64,000 nt of DNA from Pisolithus tinctorius (lineage: Eukaryota > Basidiomycota > Agaricomycetes > Boletales > Pisolithaceae). Shown one piece after another: positions 43,870 through 53,376 of this stretch (position 1 is its first letter; each line of letters begins with the position of its first letter). Under the pieces are notes generated by a model, which was not told the origin of the DNA, searched no databases, and saw only the letters and a list, made by a program, of their open reading frames with translations. The DNA lies in NCBI GenBank assembly GCA_024663395.1, contig JANFAH010000021.1, positions 1,168,662-1,232,661 on the forward strand. The letters are read 5' to 3'. The translations under genes were made by a program, and so were the position numbers.

Positions 43870-46800
43870 TCATGAATAGTCATCTGAGTCGTAGTCGATA
43901 TTGTTATTGGTTTCTCTGTTTTCATCATCTGTTTCATCTTCTTCATCATTGTCGTTGTCATTGTTGTTGTCATTACTGCTGTTATTTTCTTCTTCTTCAT
44001 CTCTTTCTTCTTCCATAACACCGGGTAAGGGAGTGTGGCGAGAATAATAGGGAATGAGTCGAAATGCTGCGACACCTCGAGCAGAAATGGTGCCATCGAG
44101 TTCTTTACGGACGTAGGAGCCTCCCTTGGTGCGACGAACAACCTCATAGGGACCAAGGTAGTGTGGCTTTGACTTGCGATCCAGTTCTTTCTCTATCTGT
44201 GTGTTGCGAACCAATACCAAATCTCCTGGCTCATAAGCCGACTTCATCAACCGTAAAGCATACCTCTTCTCAAACTGACCCTTGGAGCGTAAACGAGACC
44301 TCTGCAAAGTGGTGAAAGCAGCATTGATATCTTCTTCTCTCCTTTCCAACTGACGAATGCGAAGTGCGAGAAGCTCTTGAGATGACATTCCAGAGTAGAA
44401 TCCTTCAACGAGATAGGTAGACTCGAAGAGATCAAAAGGCAGGACAGGATCAAGACCATGTAGCAGGAAGTAGGGGCTGAATCCAGTGGAGCGACGAGTA
44501 GTGACCTTGTCTGCAAAGAACGCGTGATGGACCTTGGATGGCCAAAGGGAAAGATCTCCTTCACAAGCCTTGATGATAGCCTCTCTGATAACAAAGTGAC
44601 CATGTTCTACAACTCCATTTGCCTTGGAATTATATGGGGAGATGTGAATCTGAGGAATGGAGTAGTGCTTCATGAGTTTCTCAAAGGCGCCCTTGACCTC
44701 ACTGCCATTATCAGTGACAACCTGGGCAATAACACCATAACGACAGAAGACTTCTTCCCAGAAGAATTTAGCAAGACTGTCTGCATTGGCATGACGAAGA
44801 GCACGACCTTCTGCAGCGAGGGAAAGATCATCTCGAGCTGCGACAAGATAGCGATAACCACGTGCTTTGGGCATGAGCATGACATCGACGTAGACCTTCA
44901 TAAAGATTCTGGGGGAAGCGGAAATGGTGATGGGAACCTCTGCTTTACGAGTGCTTCGGATCTGGCACTCATGGCAAGAGCGAACATGATGGGCAATGTC
45001 TTGATACATCTGAGGCCAGTAAAAGCGCTGTCTGACTGTATGAAAGACTCCAAAAACTCCACGATGACCAAGTTCTTCATGAGCATGACTGAGGATCTGG
45101 ACACGGAGATGGGGATCGAAAATGACCTTGGCTGGAGGATGGGGACCTCGACGTTTAAAGAGCTGGTCTCCATGAAGGAAGAACTGGAGGGATCTGCGAT
45201 TGAAGCGCTTGCGAGCAGTACTGGACGGGAATGGGGGAAGTTCCGTAGTACGAAGGAAGTGTAGGACCCGACATAAAAGGACATCTTGAGACGTATCATT
45301 GGAAAGGAATGAAGGGAGGGTAATGGCATACGTGGACTTGTGCGCAAGCCGTCGACGAGTTGCGCTGACTGAAGACGGATGGGCATCTGTAAAAAGAATA
45401 TTCTCCAACCACTCATCAGCCTCTTCTGCATCAGCTTCGCCTTCTTCATACTCCTCTTCTGTAGGTTGACGTCTGGAAAGGGCATCTGGGGCTCGGTGAC
45501 GAACAGCAGGGACATGAATGAGCTTAAAATCAAAGAGAAGTATACCCTCGATCCAGCGATTGATAGTAGCGTTAGGTTGAAGATCTGGATCATTGAGCAT
45601 ACCTTTGATGTACTTCGCATCAACCTCTACCCATAGATGACGAACGCCATAGAGATATAGACGGTAGTGACGAAGTGCTCTGAAAAGACCATAGAGCTCG
45701 AGCTTAGGCTGACTGTAGCGAGATTCACGTTCATTGATGGGGAGTGAGCCATAGCGAGCAGGACGTTTACGACCTTCTTCATCATACTGAGAGAGAACGA
45801 ATCCAATGGCAACGTTACTGGTGTCAACGGAAAGAACGACTGGCAAGTCAGATGAGTAGTCAATGGGGCGAAGGGCAGGAGCAGATGAGACGGCGAGCTT
45901 CAAGGCATCAAACGCATCTTGCTGGGGCTGATCCCAAATGAACGGAGCATTCTTGCGATAAAGGTCAACGAGTGGGCGAGCCAACTGCAAGTAGTTCGCA
46001 ATCCAGATACGAACAGTACCACAGAGACCTAGGAATGAGCGAACATCTTTGGGCGTAGCAAGCGCTGGCCAGTTGACGACCTTCTTCACCTTGTGGTCGT
46101 CAGGAGAGCGACCATGAGGATGGCATGCTTGACCAAGAATGATAACACGAGGCTGGCAGATCTGAGACTTCAAGCCAGAAAACGTTCCGCCGGCATGAGC
46201 AAACCGATGCATGACTCTATGCACGTCTACAGCATGTTCCCAAATGAAGCGACGTATGCCGGGATTCTCGGGTAACGTTTCGGCATTGCCATCGGCATCT
46301 TCATAGCAGGTCGCAGGGCCTTTGACTGGCAGATCGTCGATGAAAACGTTGGCAACGTGAGGGATTTCGTCCTGTAGAATGAACGCTGTACAATTCTGAA
46401 ACTCCGATGGCGAGTTGGTGTAGCCTTGAGGCATGGCAGTATGGCGCAGTAAGCCAAGAGGCGTCATGAAGGATGTCAGATCTCGGCTATCGGGATGGAG
46501 CTGGCGTGCATCAAATCCTGAAAATAGATCAAAGACCGTGTAGCATTGACGACCGGCAAACGGCTCCACAAAGTCGTCCAATATTGGTGGAACACCAGCG
46601 TCTCGAATGGTAACCTTATTCAGAGGCTGTAGATCATGAATGATACGGATCTTGCCATTCTTTTTCATAACGCAGAACCATTTGGAGCGATAGGATGATT
46701 GGGCTGGCTCATAGAGACCAGCGGCGATCTTCTCCCGAAGAAGCTGTATGACACGTTCTCGTATGCCAGGGGGAATTGGAATGTTATGAAACTCCCATGG

Positions 46801-48111
46801 TTCATGCGGCAAGACAGGAATGATGTAAGGCGAAAAGTAGTCTGAACGAAAGTTTCCTCTCTCCGATTCATCAAACGCCAAGGCACGCTCATTAAGCTTC
46901 ATGACATGCGAAAAAAGTTTTTCCTCTTCTGGCCAGAGAAAGCCATCAGCGTTAATCTTCATGGAGGTAAGGCGCTCTTGAGTAAGCTTCCTTGTGGGAA
47001 CGAACACAGGAGGGTGACATGTGAGAGGTGTGAGTGATGCAAGGGGGTCTTCTGGAAACTGGCGCTGGACTCGAGCGTCTTCTGGATAGACTCCAGGCAC
47101 TGGCTTGACTTTACGATCGACGCGCTTGTACGCTCCATATACCGGCTGATCTGTTTCATCGGCTGAGTCTTCTGTATCCATAGCAAGGCCTTTTCTAAAA
47201 TGTAACAAATCAAGAAAGTCAGACAGGGAATAGTAAAAATGAAGCTGTTTTTCAGTTTTCTGAATAAGAAGGGGATCTGGTGCTTTTGAAGTATTAGATA
47301 ACGAAGAAGAGAAGACATCAAGATAAAAAGAGCTCTGGAAACTTGAAACTGAAGGAGGCATAGTAAGTGATGTTACAGGAGTATCTGAGCAAAGAAACGA
47401 TATATGTGGGTTTAGGAGTTTAACGACTTCTCGGTCAAAGTGAGCAGACGAAGAACAAGAGAAACTATAAGTACAAGAGGGGACATACGAATCAATCTTC
47501 AAAGAGCTGGAGAAATAAATGATGAGATATGGGAGAAAGTGGAGGAACACATCCGAAAAGATCATCGGACCTGTCTTGAATTGAATCTGAGGAAGTGGAA
47601 GCAGGAAAGTGGTCTGGGTATGAGACTGCTTCGAAAGGGGGAGGATGAGCTGAGGCTGAGGCAAAACTGACTGCACTGGCAAGGACATGAAGATTGGAGT
47701 TTGGGAATGCACCTGGGTCCTCTTCATCCACATCACCTGAATGGTCCTCTGCAGCTTCCTGCAAATGAGCGATCCATCCAGTAGGGGTACGACACATGAC
47801 AACATTGCTATAAGGCTCTGGCATGGCAACTGACTCTTCACCAATGGCAGCATTAGACATGGCTTGGGGAGCTGAGGGTAGCAATGGCATAGGAAGAGTT
47901 GGACTAGAGGAATGCTGATGCCTGCGTAAGTCGTCGTCGAGTTGTGCGGGCTGAAGCAAGGATGGGCTAGGCAGATAGAAGCGAGAGCCAACACTAGTGT
48001 TGAACATATCAGAGTCAAGTGGCGAAAGTGTGGTGGGTATATCTGGGGATAGACTGGACAAGTGGTGGGACACGCACAACTCGTCGACGAGTTGCGTGGA
48101 CTGAGAGTCAT
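43870..48111 (-). CDS. pol: Pol polyprotein: reverse transcriptase, RNase H, integrase
   Basis: Open frame of 1,413 codons; the first about 206 codons overlap gag in another frame and are probably not Pol. RT follows with KKNGKIRIIHDLQPLNKVT, the segment YTVFDLFSGFD, LLRHTAMPQGYTNSP, and an active-site strand NVFIDDLPVKG (about codon 592), where the usual Y-x-D-D is F-I-D-D. RNase H has LSVDTSNVAIGFVLSQ and the Glu of QPKLELYGLFRAL. Integrase has the zinc site (HEELGHRG ... CHECQ), then DVMLMPK, VTDNGSE and the Glu of NGVVEHGHF. A C-terminal LVLVRN...YLGPYEVV fold follows. The final 40 residues are Asn/Asp/Glu repeats; no chromodomain was seen. It is reached from gag by a +1 (or -2) shift. 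Confidence 0.9.
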   Translation of the reverse strand: MTLSPRNSSTSCACPTTCPVYPQIYPPHFRHLTLICSTLVLALASICLAHPCFSPHNSTTTYAGISIPLVQLFLCHCYPQLPKPCLMLPLVKSQLPCQSLIAMLSCVVPLLDGSLICRKLQRTIQVMWMKRTQVHSQTPIFMSLPVQSVLPQPQLILPLSKQSHTQTTFLLPLPQIQFKTGPMIFSDVFLHFLPYLIIYFSSSLKIDSYVPSCTYSFSCSSSAHFDREVVKLLNPHISFLCSDTPVTSLTMPPSVSSFQSSFYLDVFSSSLSNTSKAPDPLLIQKTEKQLHFYYSLSDFLDLLHFRKGLAMDTEDSADETDQPVYGAYKRVDRKVKPVPGVYPEDARVQRQFPEDPLASLTPLTCHPPVFVPTRKLTQERLTSMKINADGFLWPEEEKLFSHVMKLNERALAFDESERGNFRSDYFSPYIIPVLPHEPWEFHNIPIPPGIRERVIQLLREKIAAGLYEPAQSSYRSKWFCVMKKNGKIRIIHDLQPLNKVTIRDAGVPPILDDFVEPFAGRQCYTVFDLFSGFDARQLHPDSRDLTSFMTPLGLLRHTAMPQGYTNSPSEFQNCTAFILQDEIPHVANVFIDDLPVKGPATCYEDADGNAETLPENPGIRRFIWEHAVDVHRVMHRFAHAGGTFSGLKSQICQPRVIILGQACHPHGRSPDDHKVKKVVNWPALATPKDVRSFLGLCGTVRIWIANYLQLARPLVDLYRKNAPFIWDQPQQDAFDALKLAVSSAPALRPIDYSSDLPVVLSVDTSNVAIGFVLSQYDEEGRKRPARYGSLPINERESRYSQPKLELYGLFRALRHYRLYLYGVRHLWVEVDAKYIKGMLNDPDLQPNATINRWIEGILLFDFKLIHVPAVRHRAPDALSRRQPTEEEYEEGEADAEEADEWLENILFTDAHPSSVSATRRRLAHKSTYAITLPSFLSNDTSQDVLLCRVLHFLRTTELPPFPSSTARKRFNRRSLQFFLHGDQLFKRRGPHPPAKVIFDPHLRVQILSHAHEELGHRGVFGVFHTVRQRFYWPQMYQDIAHHVRSCHECQIRSTRKAEVPITISASPRIFMKVYVDVMLMPKARGYRYLVAARDDLSLAAEGRALRHANADSLAKFFWEEVFCRYGVIAQVVTDNGSEVKGAFEKLMKHYSIPQIHISPYNSKANGVVEHGHFVIREAIIKACEGDLSLWPSKVHHAFFADKVTTRRSTGFSPYFLLHGLDPVLPFDLFESTYLVEGFYSGMSSQELLALRIRQLERREEDINAAFTTLQRSRLRSKGQFEKRYALRLMKSAYEPGDLVLVRNTQIEKELDRKSKPHYLGPYEVVRRTKGGSYVRKELDGTISARGVAAFRLIPYYSRHTPLPGVMEEERDEEEENNSSNDNNNDNDNDEEDETDDENRETNNNIDYDSDDYS

Positions 48112-48249
48112 GACCTATATCCGAGGATGAACCAGGCAACTGCACATGGCTGCACAAGTCGTCGTCGAGTTGTGCAGACTGATGATGGGTGGATGGACTG
48201 GGTGCATATGGATCCCTGCGCAACTCGTCGCCGAGTTGTGCGGACTGAG
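45339..48249. repeat. Dispersed palindromic motif, internal copies
   Basis: Copies of a palindrome with core CAACTCGTCGACGAGTTG occur at about 47,923-47,953, 48,072-48,103, 48,151-48,182, 48,216-48,249 (gag/pol overlap) and 45,339-45,372 (pol). The copy at 48,077-48,094 is an exact 18-bp palindrome. Further copies are in the LTRs (about 42,044, 42,172, 42,331 and 43,672, each repeated at +9,630). In gag they encode variants of QSAQLDDDLRR. Confidence 0.8.
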
Positions 48250-51200
48250 AGTCATGGCAAGCATCATGGGAAGTAGGGACAACTGAACCACAGTAGGAAG
48301 TATTGAAGATGGAGAACGTAGCTTCAGAGTCTGGAGTGACAGTGTCTCTACAGAACAGAAGTGAAGCCTGGTGGGAACCATCAGCGGGCTCCTCTTGAAT
48401 GATAACTGGATCTGGGGATGGAGGAGAGGGAGTCTGAGGCGGAGCAGTAATGCCATTAGAAAGTACATGTGAAGCAGGTAGACTCGAGTCAGATGGCAGG
48501 TCTGGAGGTGGAGATGCATTGCTCTGAGTGGGAGATGCCTGTGGGAGTAGACGAGGATAGAACCTGACATAGGCAGAACCTTCAAGCTCATGGTAATGCT
48601 CAAGTGGGGCAGGAACCTGTCGGACTAAGCGAACATCAAGCATAAGGAAGTCTTGGAAGTAGACTCCTGACTCATCAGTACCTCTTTCTCCAGCAAGTGC
48701 ATGGTTTGAGTCGAGATAAAGGGAGGACAGATGGGGAGTGCGATGAGCAAGGCTAGTAAGAAGTGAGACAAGTGACTGGCGCTCTTCTCTTCTGATCTGG
48801 CGACAAATCTGGGCAAGGGTAGGATTATCCTCCAATCCACTCGCATCAGTGGACTGTAACTCCTGGGTAAGCTGACCAACAAACTCCGAAGGAAAGGGAC
48901 TGGTAGGAGGTGGGAATGCTTGGACTGGAATGGGATGGAACACAGGAAAGGCTGAGGCAACATCAAACCCATCTGGGGGTGATTCAGGATACAGCAGAGT
49001 AGAATCAAGTGACTGAGGGGGTGACTGCGAAGTTGATGGGGGTGGAGCAAAGATGATGGGTGAAACATGATGAGGGGTACCAACTGCTACATCTCTCATA
49101 GGTTCATCGGCTTCTTGCTGAGAATGGACAGGCTCTAGAGTCGCCATAAGGGTATCTGCAACAGATCCAAGCTGGCCTTCAGTAACACACATCTCCAGGG
49201 GGCGATCTGAATCAGCTCCAAAGACAACATAAGTTCCAGACTCTCTTTCAACAATGCTAACCGAGTTCCCAAGAGCCCAAGGACGACCAAGGAGGAGATC
49301 AAAGCCTGCATTAGTGTCTGGGGCGACGAATAGATTGGTCCAAGTCCTGGCAGCACCACAGAAGAGAGGAACATCCTGTACTAGGCCTTTCAGAGTAGAG
49401 ATACCTCCTTTTGCATCTCGCATATTGATGGTCTGTGACATATCAACGGGCATGCGAATGACTGACTGGGCTATACCAGCACGAACGACATTGAGGGTAG
49501 ATCCAGAGTCAATGACACCTGTTACATGGCGGCCATTGCAAGTCAGATTGATAGTGATGAGGGGGCTAGATGTCAGTGCCAAGTAGGAGGATGCAGGAGG
49601 AGTTCCTTCAACTGCAGTAACAGACTTGACAGGCTGAGCCAGGGGCTGTCTCTTGAATCGCATAAGCTCCTGAAGGTGCTGAGAAACATCCCTAGATGAT
49701 CCAATGACCTCCCCAACAGATACAGTCAAGGGAGTAGAAAGAATGCGCTCTACAATGGCTTTAGAATTGGCAGACTGAGAAAGCGATGAAGACAGGGAAG
49801 TGGTAGGAGGGAGCTTGGATTTCTTAGACCTGTCTGCAGAATCAGTGGCTTGACCAGATGGCTTTGGGACAGTGGCATCTTCCATGATGGCATCATCTCT
49901 AGTACCATCAAAGACAGCGGGATGGATGTCAACTGGTACAAAGGCAGGGGCAAGTGGTACCTTCTGTGGAGCAGGGATAGATGCAGAGGATGAGGGCTTT
50001 GGTTCTTGAGTCTCTTTCTCCTTGCCATGCGAACGAGGTGGGACAAGGACACTGTCAAAGACAGCCTTTCTCTTCTCTTTAGTAACCTTGTTAGAGCGAT
50101 CCACAGCAGCAACAAGGGGTTCTTCTTCCAACTCATAAATCTTGGCACTAGACTCTTCTTCGGCCTCTTCATGGATAACAAAGCGAACTGCATTGGCAGG
50201 CTGAGCAGCAGCTTTAGTGCGCTCATAAGCTTGCAGGATAGTCTCTTCTCCATTGCGATAGATGCGCTGTCCATTAGGGTAGATGACTCGATGGTTTTCA
50301 TCACGTGCCAAAGAACCCTTCTGGATGAGATCATTAATGGCCTGGCAACTCTCAACACCATGGCCTTCAACACCACAACCATAACAAGTGATGGTCCTCC
50401 TAGCAGGACGGGTCTGGGATGAGGAAGTAGCAGCAGGGGCAGTGGATGCAGGAGTAGATGCAGGAGCAGGACGAAGGGAAGGAGCACGAAGCACCTTTGC
50501 AGCATCAGGATCCATCTTGATAGCACGATAGTAGAGGAGGGAGTAGTCTGGGTCACTGAGTGACATGCGAGAGAGGGACTTGATTAGGGTCTCAACCTCA
50601 TCTTGTTTGCGAGCAGTAGGACCTTCTTTCTCCAAATTTTCAAGGTTCCTTCTGGCTTCATGGGAAGGGAGCAGAGGGCGAACACTGTCATCTCTTCCAT
50701 CTGAGCGATGAGAAGCACTAGGCTGGGCCTGAGGAGCAGGGGCAGCACGAGGGCCAAGGAAGTCAAGGTCATCTGCATCAAAGCGATCACGGCGAAGGAC
50801 CTCTTCAGCTGACTGGCATACATCATCATAGGGGAATGGCCTGCTGATGTCAAGGTTGGGATCCTTTGTCCTGAGACGAGTTTCAACCAAGCCACGAAAG
50901 ACTGGGGACAAACCAGCCCAAAAGTAGCGATTATATTCATCAACTGATATCCTTCCTTTATTCTTCAACCAACCTCCAATGCGAATGAAGCCACGGTTGT
51001 AAGCCCTAAAGTCTTGAAGAGTCATGATGGGCTGCATCCTAGACTCCAAAGCAAAGCTCTTGAGATGCCTTTCAAAGAACCTTTCATCTGATAGATCAGC
51101 ATCAAAGTACTTGAGGAGATCAGCCTTCAAGTTAGCCCAATCAGGAGTATAATAGTGAGCCATTCCTTCGATAATCTCCCTAACACGAGCATTGCAGTAC

Positions 51201-51433
51201 TGGAGGATTGATTCAACCATTTCCTGGTCAGAAGTGACATTGTGGTAGGCACAGAGGCGTTCATAGTGGTCCAAGAAAGAGCGAACATGGGTATGGTCTC
51301 CTTGGAAGAGTTCAGGGGCAGACTTCATGCCAAGCAAGGGCATAGTGAGAACAGAGCGAGCAGGGGGAGCAGCCATAGCTACTGGAACTGCTGATGATGT
51401 AGGAGGATAGATAGTGGGGATGGTGGATGACAT
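47492..51433 (-). CDS. gag: Gag-protease polyprotein, unusually long (1,313 aa)
   Basis: Starts MSSTIPTIYPPTSS at 51,431-51,433, about 100 nt inside the 5' LTR. The N-terminal part is a typical retrotransposon gag (LFQGDHTHVRSFLDHYERLC, then LQDFRAYNRGFIRIGGWL). A zinc knuckle CYGCGVEGHGVESC (CX2CX4HX4C) lies near residue 350. A retropepsin follows near residue 640 (VTGVIDSGSTLNVVRAG, with LLGRPWAL later). The last about 500 residues are Pro/Ser-rich and contain four AQL(D/G/V)(D)-type repeats that correspond to the palindromic DNA motif. The frame ends at 47,492 and overlaps pol by 620 nt. Confidence 0.88.
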   Translation of the reverse strand: MSSTIPTIYPPTSSAVPVAMAAPPARSVLTMPLLGMKSAPELFQGDHTHVRSFLDHYERLCAYHNVTSDQEMVESILQYCNARVREIIEGMAHYYTPDWANLKADLLKYFDADLSDERFFERHLKSFALESRMQPIMTLQDFRAYNRGFIRIGGWLKNKGRISVDEYNRYFWAGLSPVFRGLVETRLRTKDPNLDISRPFPYDDVCQSAEEVLRRDRFDADDLDFLGPRAAPAPQAQPSASHRSDGRDDSVRPLLPSHEARRNLENLEKEGPTARKQDEVETLIKSLSRMSLSDPDYSLLYYRAIKMDPDAAKVLRAPSLRPAPASTPASTAPAATSSSQTRPARRTITCYGCGVEGHGVESCQAINDLIQKGSLARDENHRVIYPNGQRIYRNGEETILQAYERTKAAAQPANAVRFVIHEEAEEESSAKIYELEEEPLVAAVDRSNKVTKEKRKAVFDSVLVPPRSHGKEKETQEPKPSSSASIPAPQKVPLAPAFVPVDIHPAVFDGTRDDAIMEDATVPKPSGQATDSADRSKKSKLPPTTSLSSSLSQSANSKAIVERILSTPLTVSVGEVIGSSRDVSQHLQELMRFKRQPLAQPVKSVTAVEGTPPASSYLALTSSPLITINLTCNGRHVTGVIDSGSTLNVVRAGIAQSVIRMPVDMSQTINMRDAKGGISTLKGLVQDVPLFCGAARTWTNLFVAPDTNAGFDLLLGRPWALGNSVSIVERESGTYVVFGADSDRPLEMCVTEGQLGSVADTLMATLEPVHSQQEADEPMRDVAVGTPHHVSPIIFAPPPSTSQSPPQSLDSTLLYPESPPDGFDVASAFPVFHPIPVQAFPPPTSPFPSEFVGQLTQELQSTDASGLEDNPTLAQICRQIRREERQSLVSLLTSLAHRTPHLSSLYLDSNHALAGERGTDESGVYFQDFLMLDVRLVRQVPAPLEHYHELEGSAYVRFYPRLLPQASPTQSNASPPPDLPSDSSLPASHVLSNGITAPPQTPSPPSPDPVIIQEEPADGSHQASLLFCRDTVTPDSEATFSIFNTSYCGSVVPTSHDACHDSQSAQLGDELRRDPYAPSPSTHHQSAQLDDDLCSHVQLPGSSSDIGHDSQSTQLVDELCVSHHLSSLSPDIPTTLSPLDSDMFNTSVGSRFYLPSPSLLQPAQLDDDLRRHQHSSSPTLPMPLLPSAPQAMSNAAIGEESVAMPEPYSNVVMCRTPTGWIAHLQEAAEDHSGDVDEEDPGAFPNSNLHVLASAVSFASASAHPPPFEAVSYPDHFPASTSSDSIQDRSDDLFGCVPPLSPISHHLFLQLFED

Positions 51434-51514
51434 AGTAGCAAGATATCAAGTGGGTTTTAGAGACAAGTTTCAATAGGCTGAGTGAATAGGGTTCTTGATC
51501 CAGGAATAACCACC

Positions 51515-51531
51515 CCTCGCGGTGGGCTCCA
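51515..51531 (-). other. Candidate primer binding site
   Basis: Two bases after the 5' LTR, in element orientation, the sequence begins TGGAGCCCACCGCGAGG. A start with TGG fits pairing with the CCA end of a tRNA. The tRNA species was not identified. Confidence 0.4.
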
Positions 51532-51533
51532 GA

Positions 51534-53372
51534 TGTGAGTCAAAGTGTGGAATGCTGGTGAAAACCAAACAAATCCAACACCAAAAGACAAATAAAAGCA
51601 AGTGGTGGTTTGCCTCCGTGGAACCTGGAGTGCAGAGAAACCTAAAGTGGGGGGAGTTTCAATGGCAGGTGCTCCTAGCGCAAGTCGACGACGAGTTACG
51701 CAGGAGAAGACAAGCAAGTGATGATTGGATGGGGGATGCTGAACAGAGCAAAGGTGTTCAGCTGAAAGGACTTGGGATGATGGACTTTAATAAGATGTGC
51801 TCCTGGCGCAAGTCGATGACGAGTTACGCAGGAGTGGAGGGATGACTAAGACTGCTGACTAAGAGGAAGCTTCAGATGAATGATGGAGGCAGATAGACTC
51901 TTCCGAATGAGCCTCAACTACCAAGTATACGAATGATGACAGGTAGACCCCTTCGTGGAGCCTCAACTGTCGACGACGAGATAGGCACTGGACTGACCGC
52001 TGGACTGCTTCTGAATTGATTCTGGGTAGCTAAGTACATGGGGGTTTATATACTATGGGGGGAGCACAGCTTGTGACAAACAAGGCACAAACACTTGGTA
52101 AGTAATGAGTAAGGACTGAGTAATCATGATGAGTAAGCGAGAAATGATAAGTAAGCAAGCAAAGAAGATTGGTAAGTATTGGCAATGAACGAGTCAAGGA
52201 TAGTCAAAATATCACAAAATGAGTCAAATAGAATCAGAAACTGAGTAAGTGCACTGATATCACATTAGGGGGTGGCGATGCAAGTCAGATCTCGGCAGAG
52301 ACATCTCTAGATCCAAAGATGGCATGACAGATGGATGGTGTTTCCAGATAGGGAAGTATTAATTCCAGAATTGAAGGGCATGAGTCAGGCGTCAAAGGGG
52401 GCTAGGGCATTGGGGGTCTGTGGGGCAATGAGAGCATACGCGATCGTGTCTCCCACCCTTCCATCCTCTCAGCGAAGTTAACAAAAACTTCATGAATGGG
52501 GCTCTGATGGAGGAGGAGGAGAAGGGGGAACGTCTTCTGCTGGATCTTGCAGTAAGAAGGCAAGATGCATGTCATACTCGTCATGAATGCGATCAGGGAG
52601 GCTGGAGGACAGTAGATTATACTGCAGCTGTCGCAATGCGGGAAGAATGATGGATGAGATTGGAATAAAGACGGTGCAGGGAGCAGGGAGGAACGATCCA
52701 TATGCTTCATCAAGAGGGGAGACTGAAACGACCACATAAGACCTTTCTAACCGAGTGACAGACCTGAGGCGACCAAAGAACGTCCTTCTGGAAGTCATAC
52801 TGACAAGGAGAACACGCTGACCAAGCTGCATGGGACAGGATGGGGCTGACAATGACAGGATGAACCAGGGGGCTTCAGGACGGAAGCTGGTGGGAATGCC
52901 TGGCAGATATACATAGCCATTGTCTCTGGCAAATGAGACAAGCGAGATGACTGACGAAGAGGTGGCCATGATTGATGGACTTCGCGAAATGAGCGTCTGA
53001 TGGATGGAGTGCTGTAGAAATGCGTAGGGTGCGAGGATCCTCTCCAAATTTGGAAGGAAGAATCGTGGGGCTGAGCACTTTAAGCGAGCATGGGAACGGA
53101 GTCGATATCTTTGGAAATGGTGGAGATACGACGAAAACCGGAATGCCGTACACGGGCGCTAAAAACCTTTAATGCGCACTTAACTCGCTTCCTCTTTTCT
53201 CTTTAGCACTGACGACTCGATCTTGTGCGAAGGATGACTGTTCACGTCCAACAGTCTTTCTACGCATGAGGCCTTTAGTCTTCATCTGCATGCTTGGGCA
53301 TTGTGCACAACTCGTCAACGAGTTAGGCAGAGTCAGCTGTAACCATGTCCACAACACCTTTGGTGTGTGACA
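51534..53372 (-). repeat. 5' LTR of the retrotransposon
   Basis: 1,839 bp direct repeat of 41,904-43,742 (offset 9,630). Drives gag-pol transcription on the minus strand from the TATATAAA at 52,045-52,052. Confidence 0.93.
52490..53047 (-). CDS. ORF of 185 codons inside the LTR (U3), 5' LTR copy
   Basis: Same protein sequence as the frame at 42,860-43,417. In this LTR it lies upstream of the transcription start, so it would be expressed only from an upstream or host promoter. Confidence 0.35.
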   Translation of the reverse strand: MERILAPYAFLQHSIHQTLISRSPSIMATSSSVISLVSFARDNGYVYLPGIPTSFRPEAPWFILSLSAPSCPMQLGQRVLLVSMTSRRTFFGRLRSVTRLERSYVVVSVSPLDEAYGSFLPAPCTVFIPISSIILPALRQLQYNLLSSSLPDRIHDEYDMHLAFLLQDPAEDVPPSPPPPSEPHS

Positions 53373-53376
53373 ACGC
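53373..53376. repeat. Target-site duplication of the LTR retrotransposon, right
   Basis: ACGC directly after the LTR terminus CA; partner of 41,900-41,903. Confidence 0.85.

Larger units (their letters stand above)
41904..53372 (-). mobile_element. Ty3-type LTR retrotransposon, 11,469 bp, young insertion
   Basis: Two direct 1,839-bp LTRs with TG...CA ends flank gag and pol on the minus strand. Domain order protease - RT - RNase H - integrase is that of Ty3/Gypsy (Metaviridae) elements. LTRs differ at only two positions that I noticed (near 41,980-41,990 against 51,600-51,620), so insertion is recent. The element lies inside the transposase gene of the left DNA transposon. Confidence 0.92.

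Noticed and set aside
43539..44156. 205-codon minus-strand ORF spanning the pol end and LTR border
   Set aside because: Alternate frame with Met/Lys/Thr runs from the Asn/Asp repeat; not a separate gene.
44524..45264. 246-codon plus-strand ORF inside the retrotransposon
   Set aside because: Antisense shadow of the integrase coding region.
49750..50556. 268-codon Leu-rich minus-strand ORF
   Set aside because: Alternate frame of the Ser/Pro-rich gag region; the Leu/Ser bias is that of a shifted frame.
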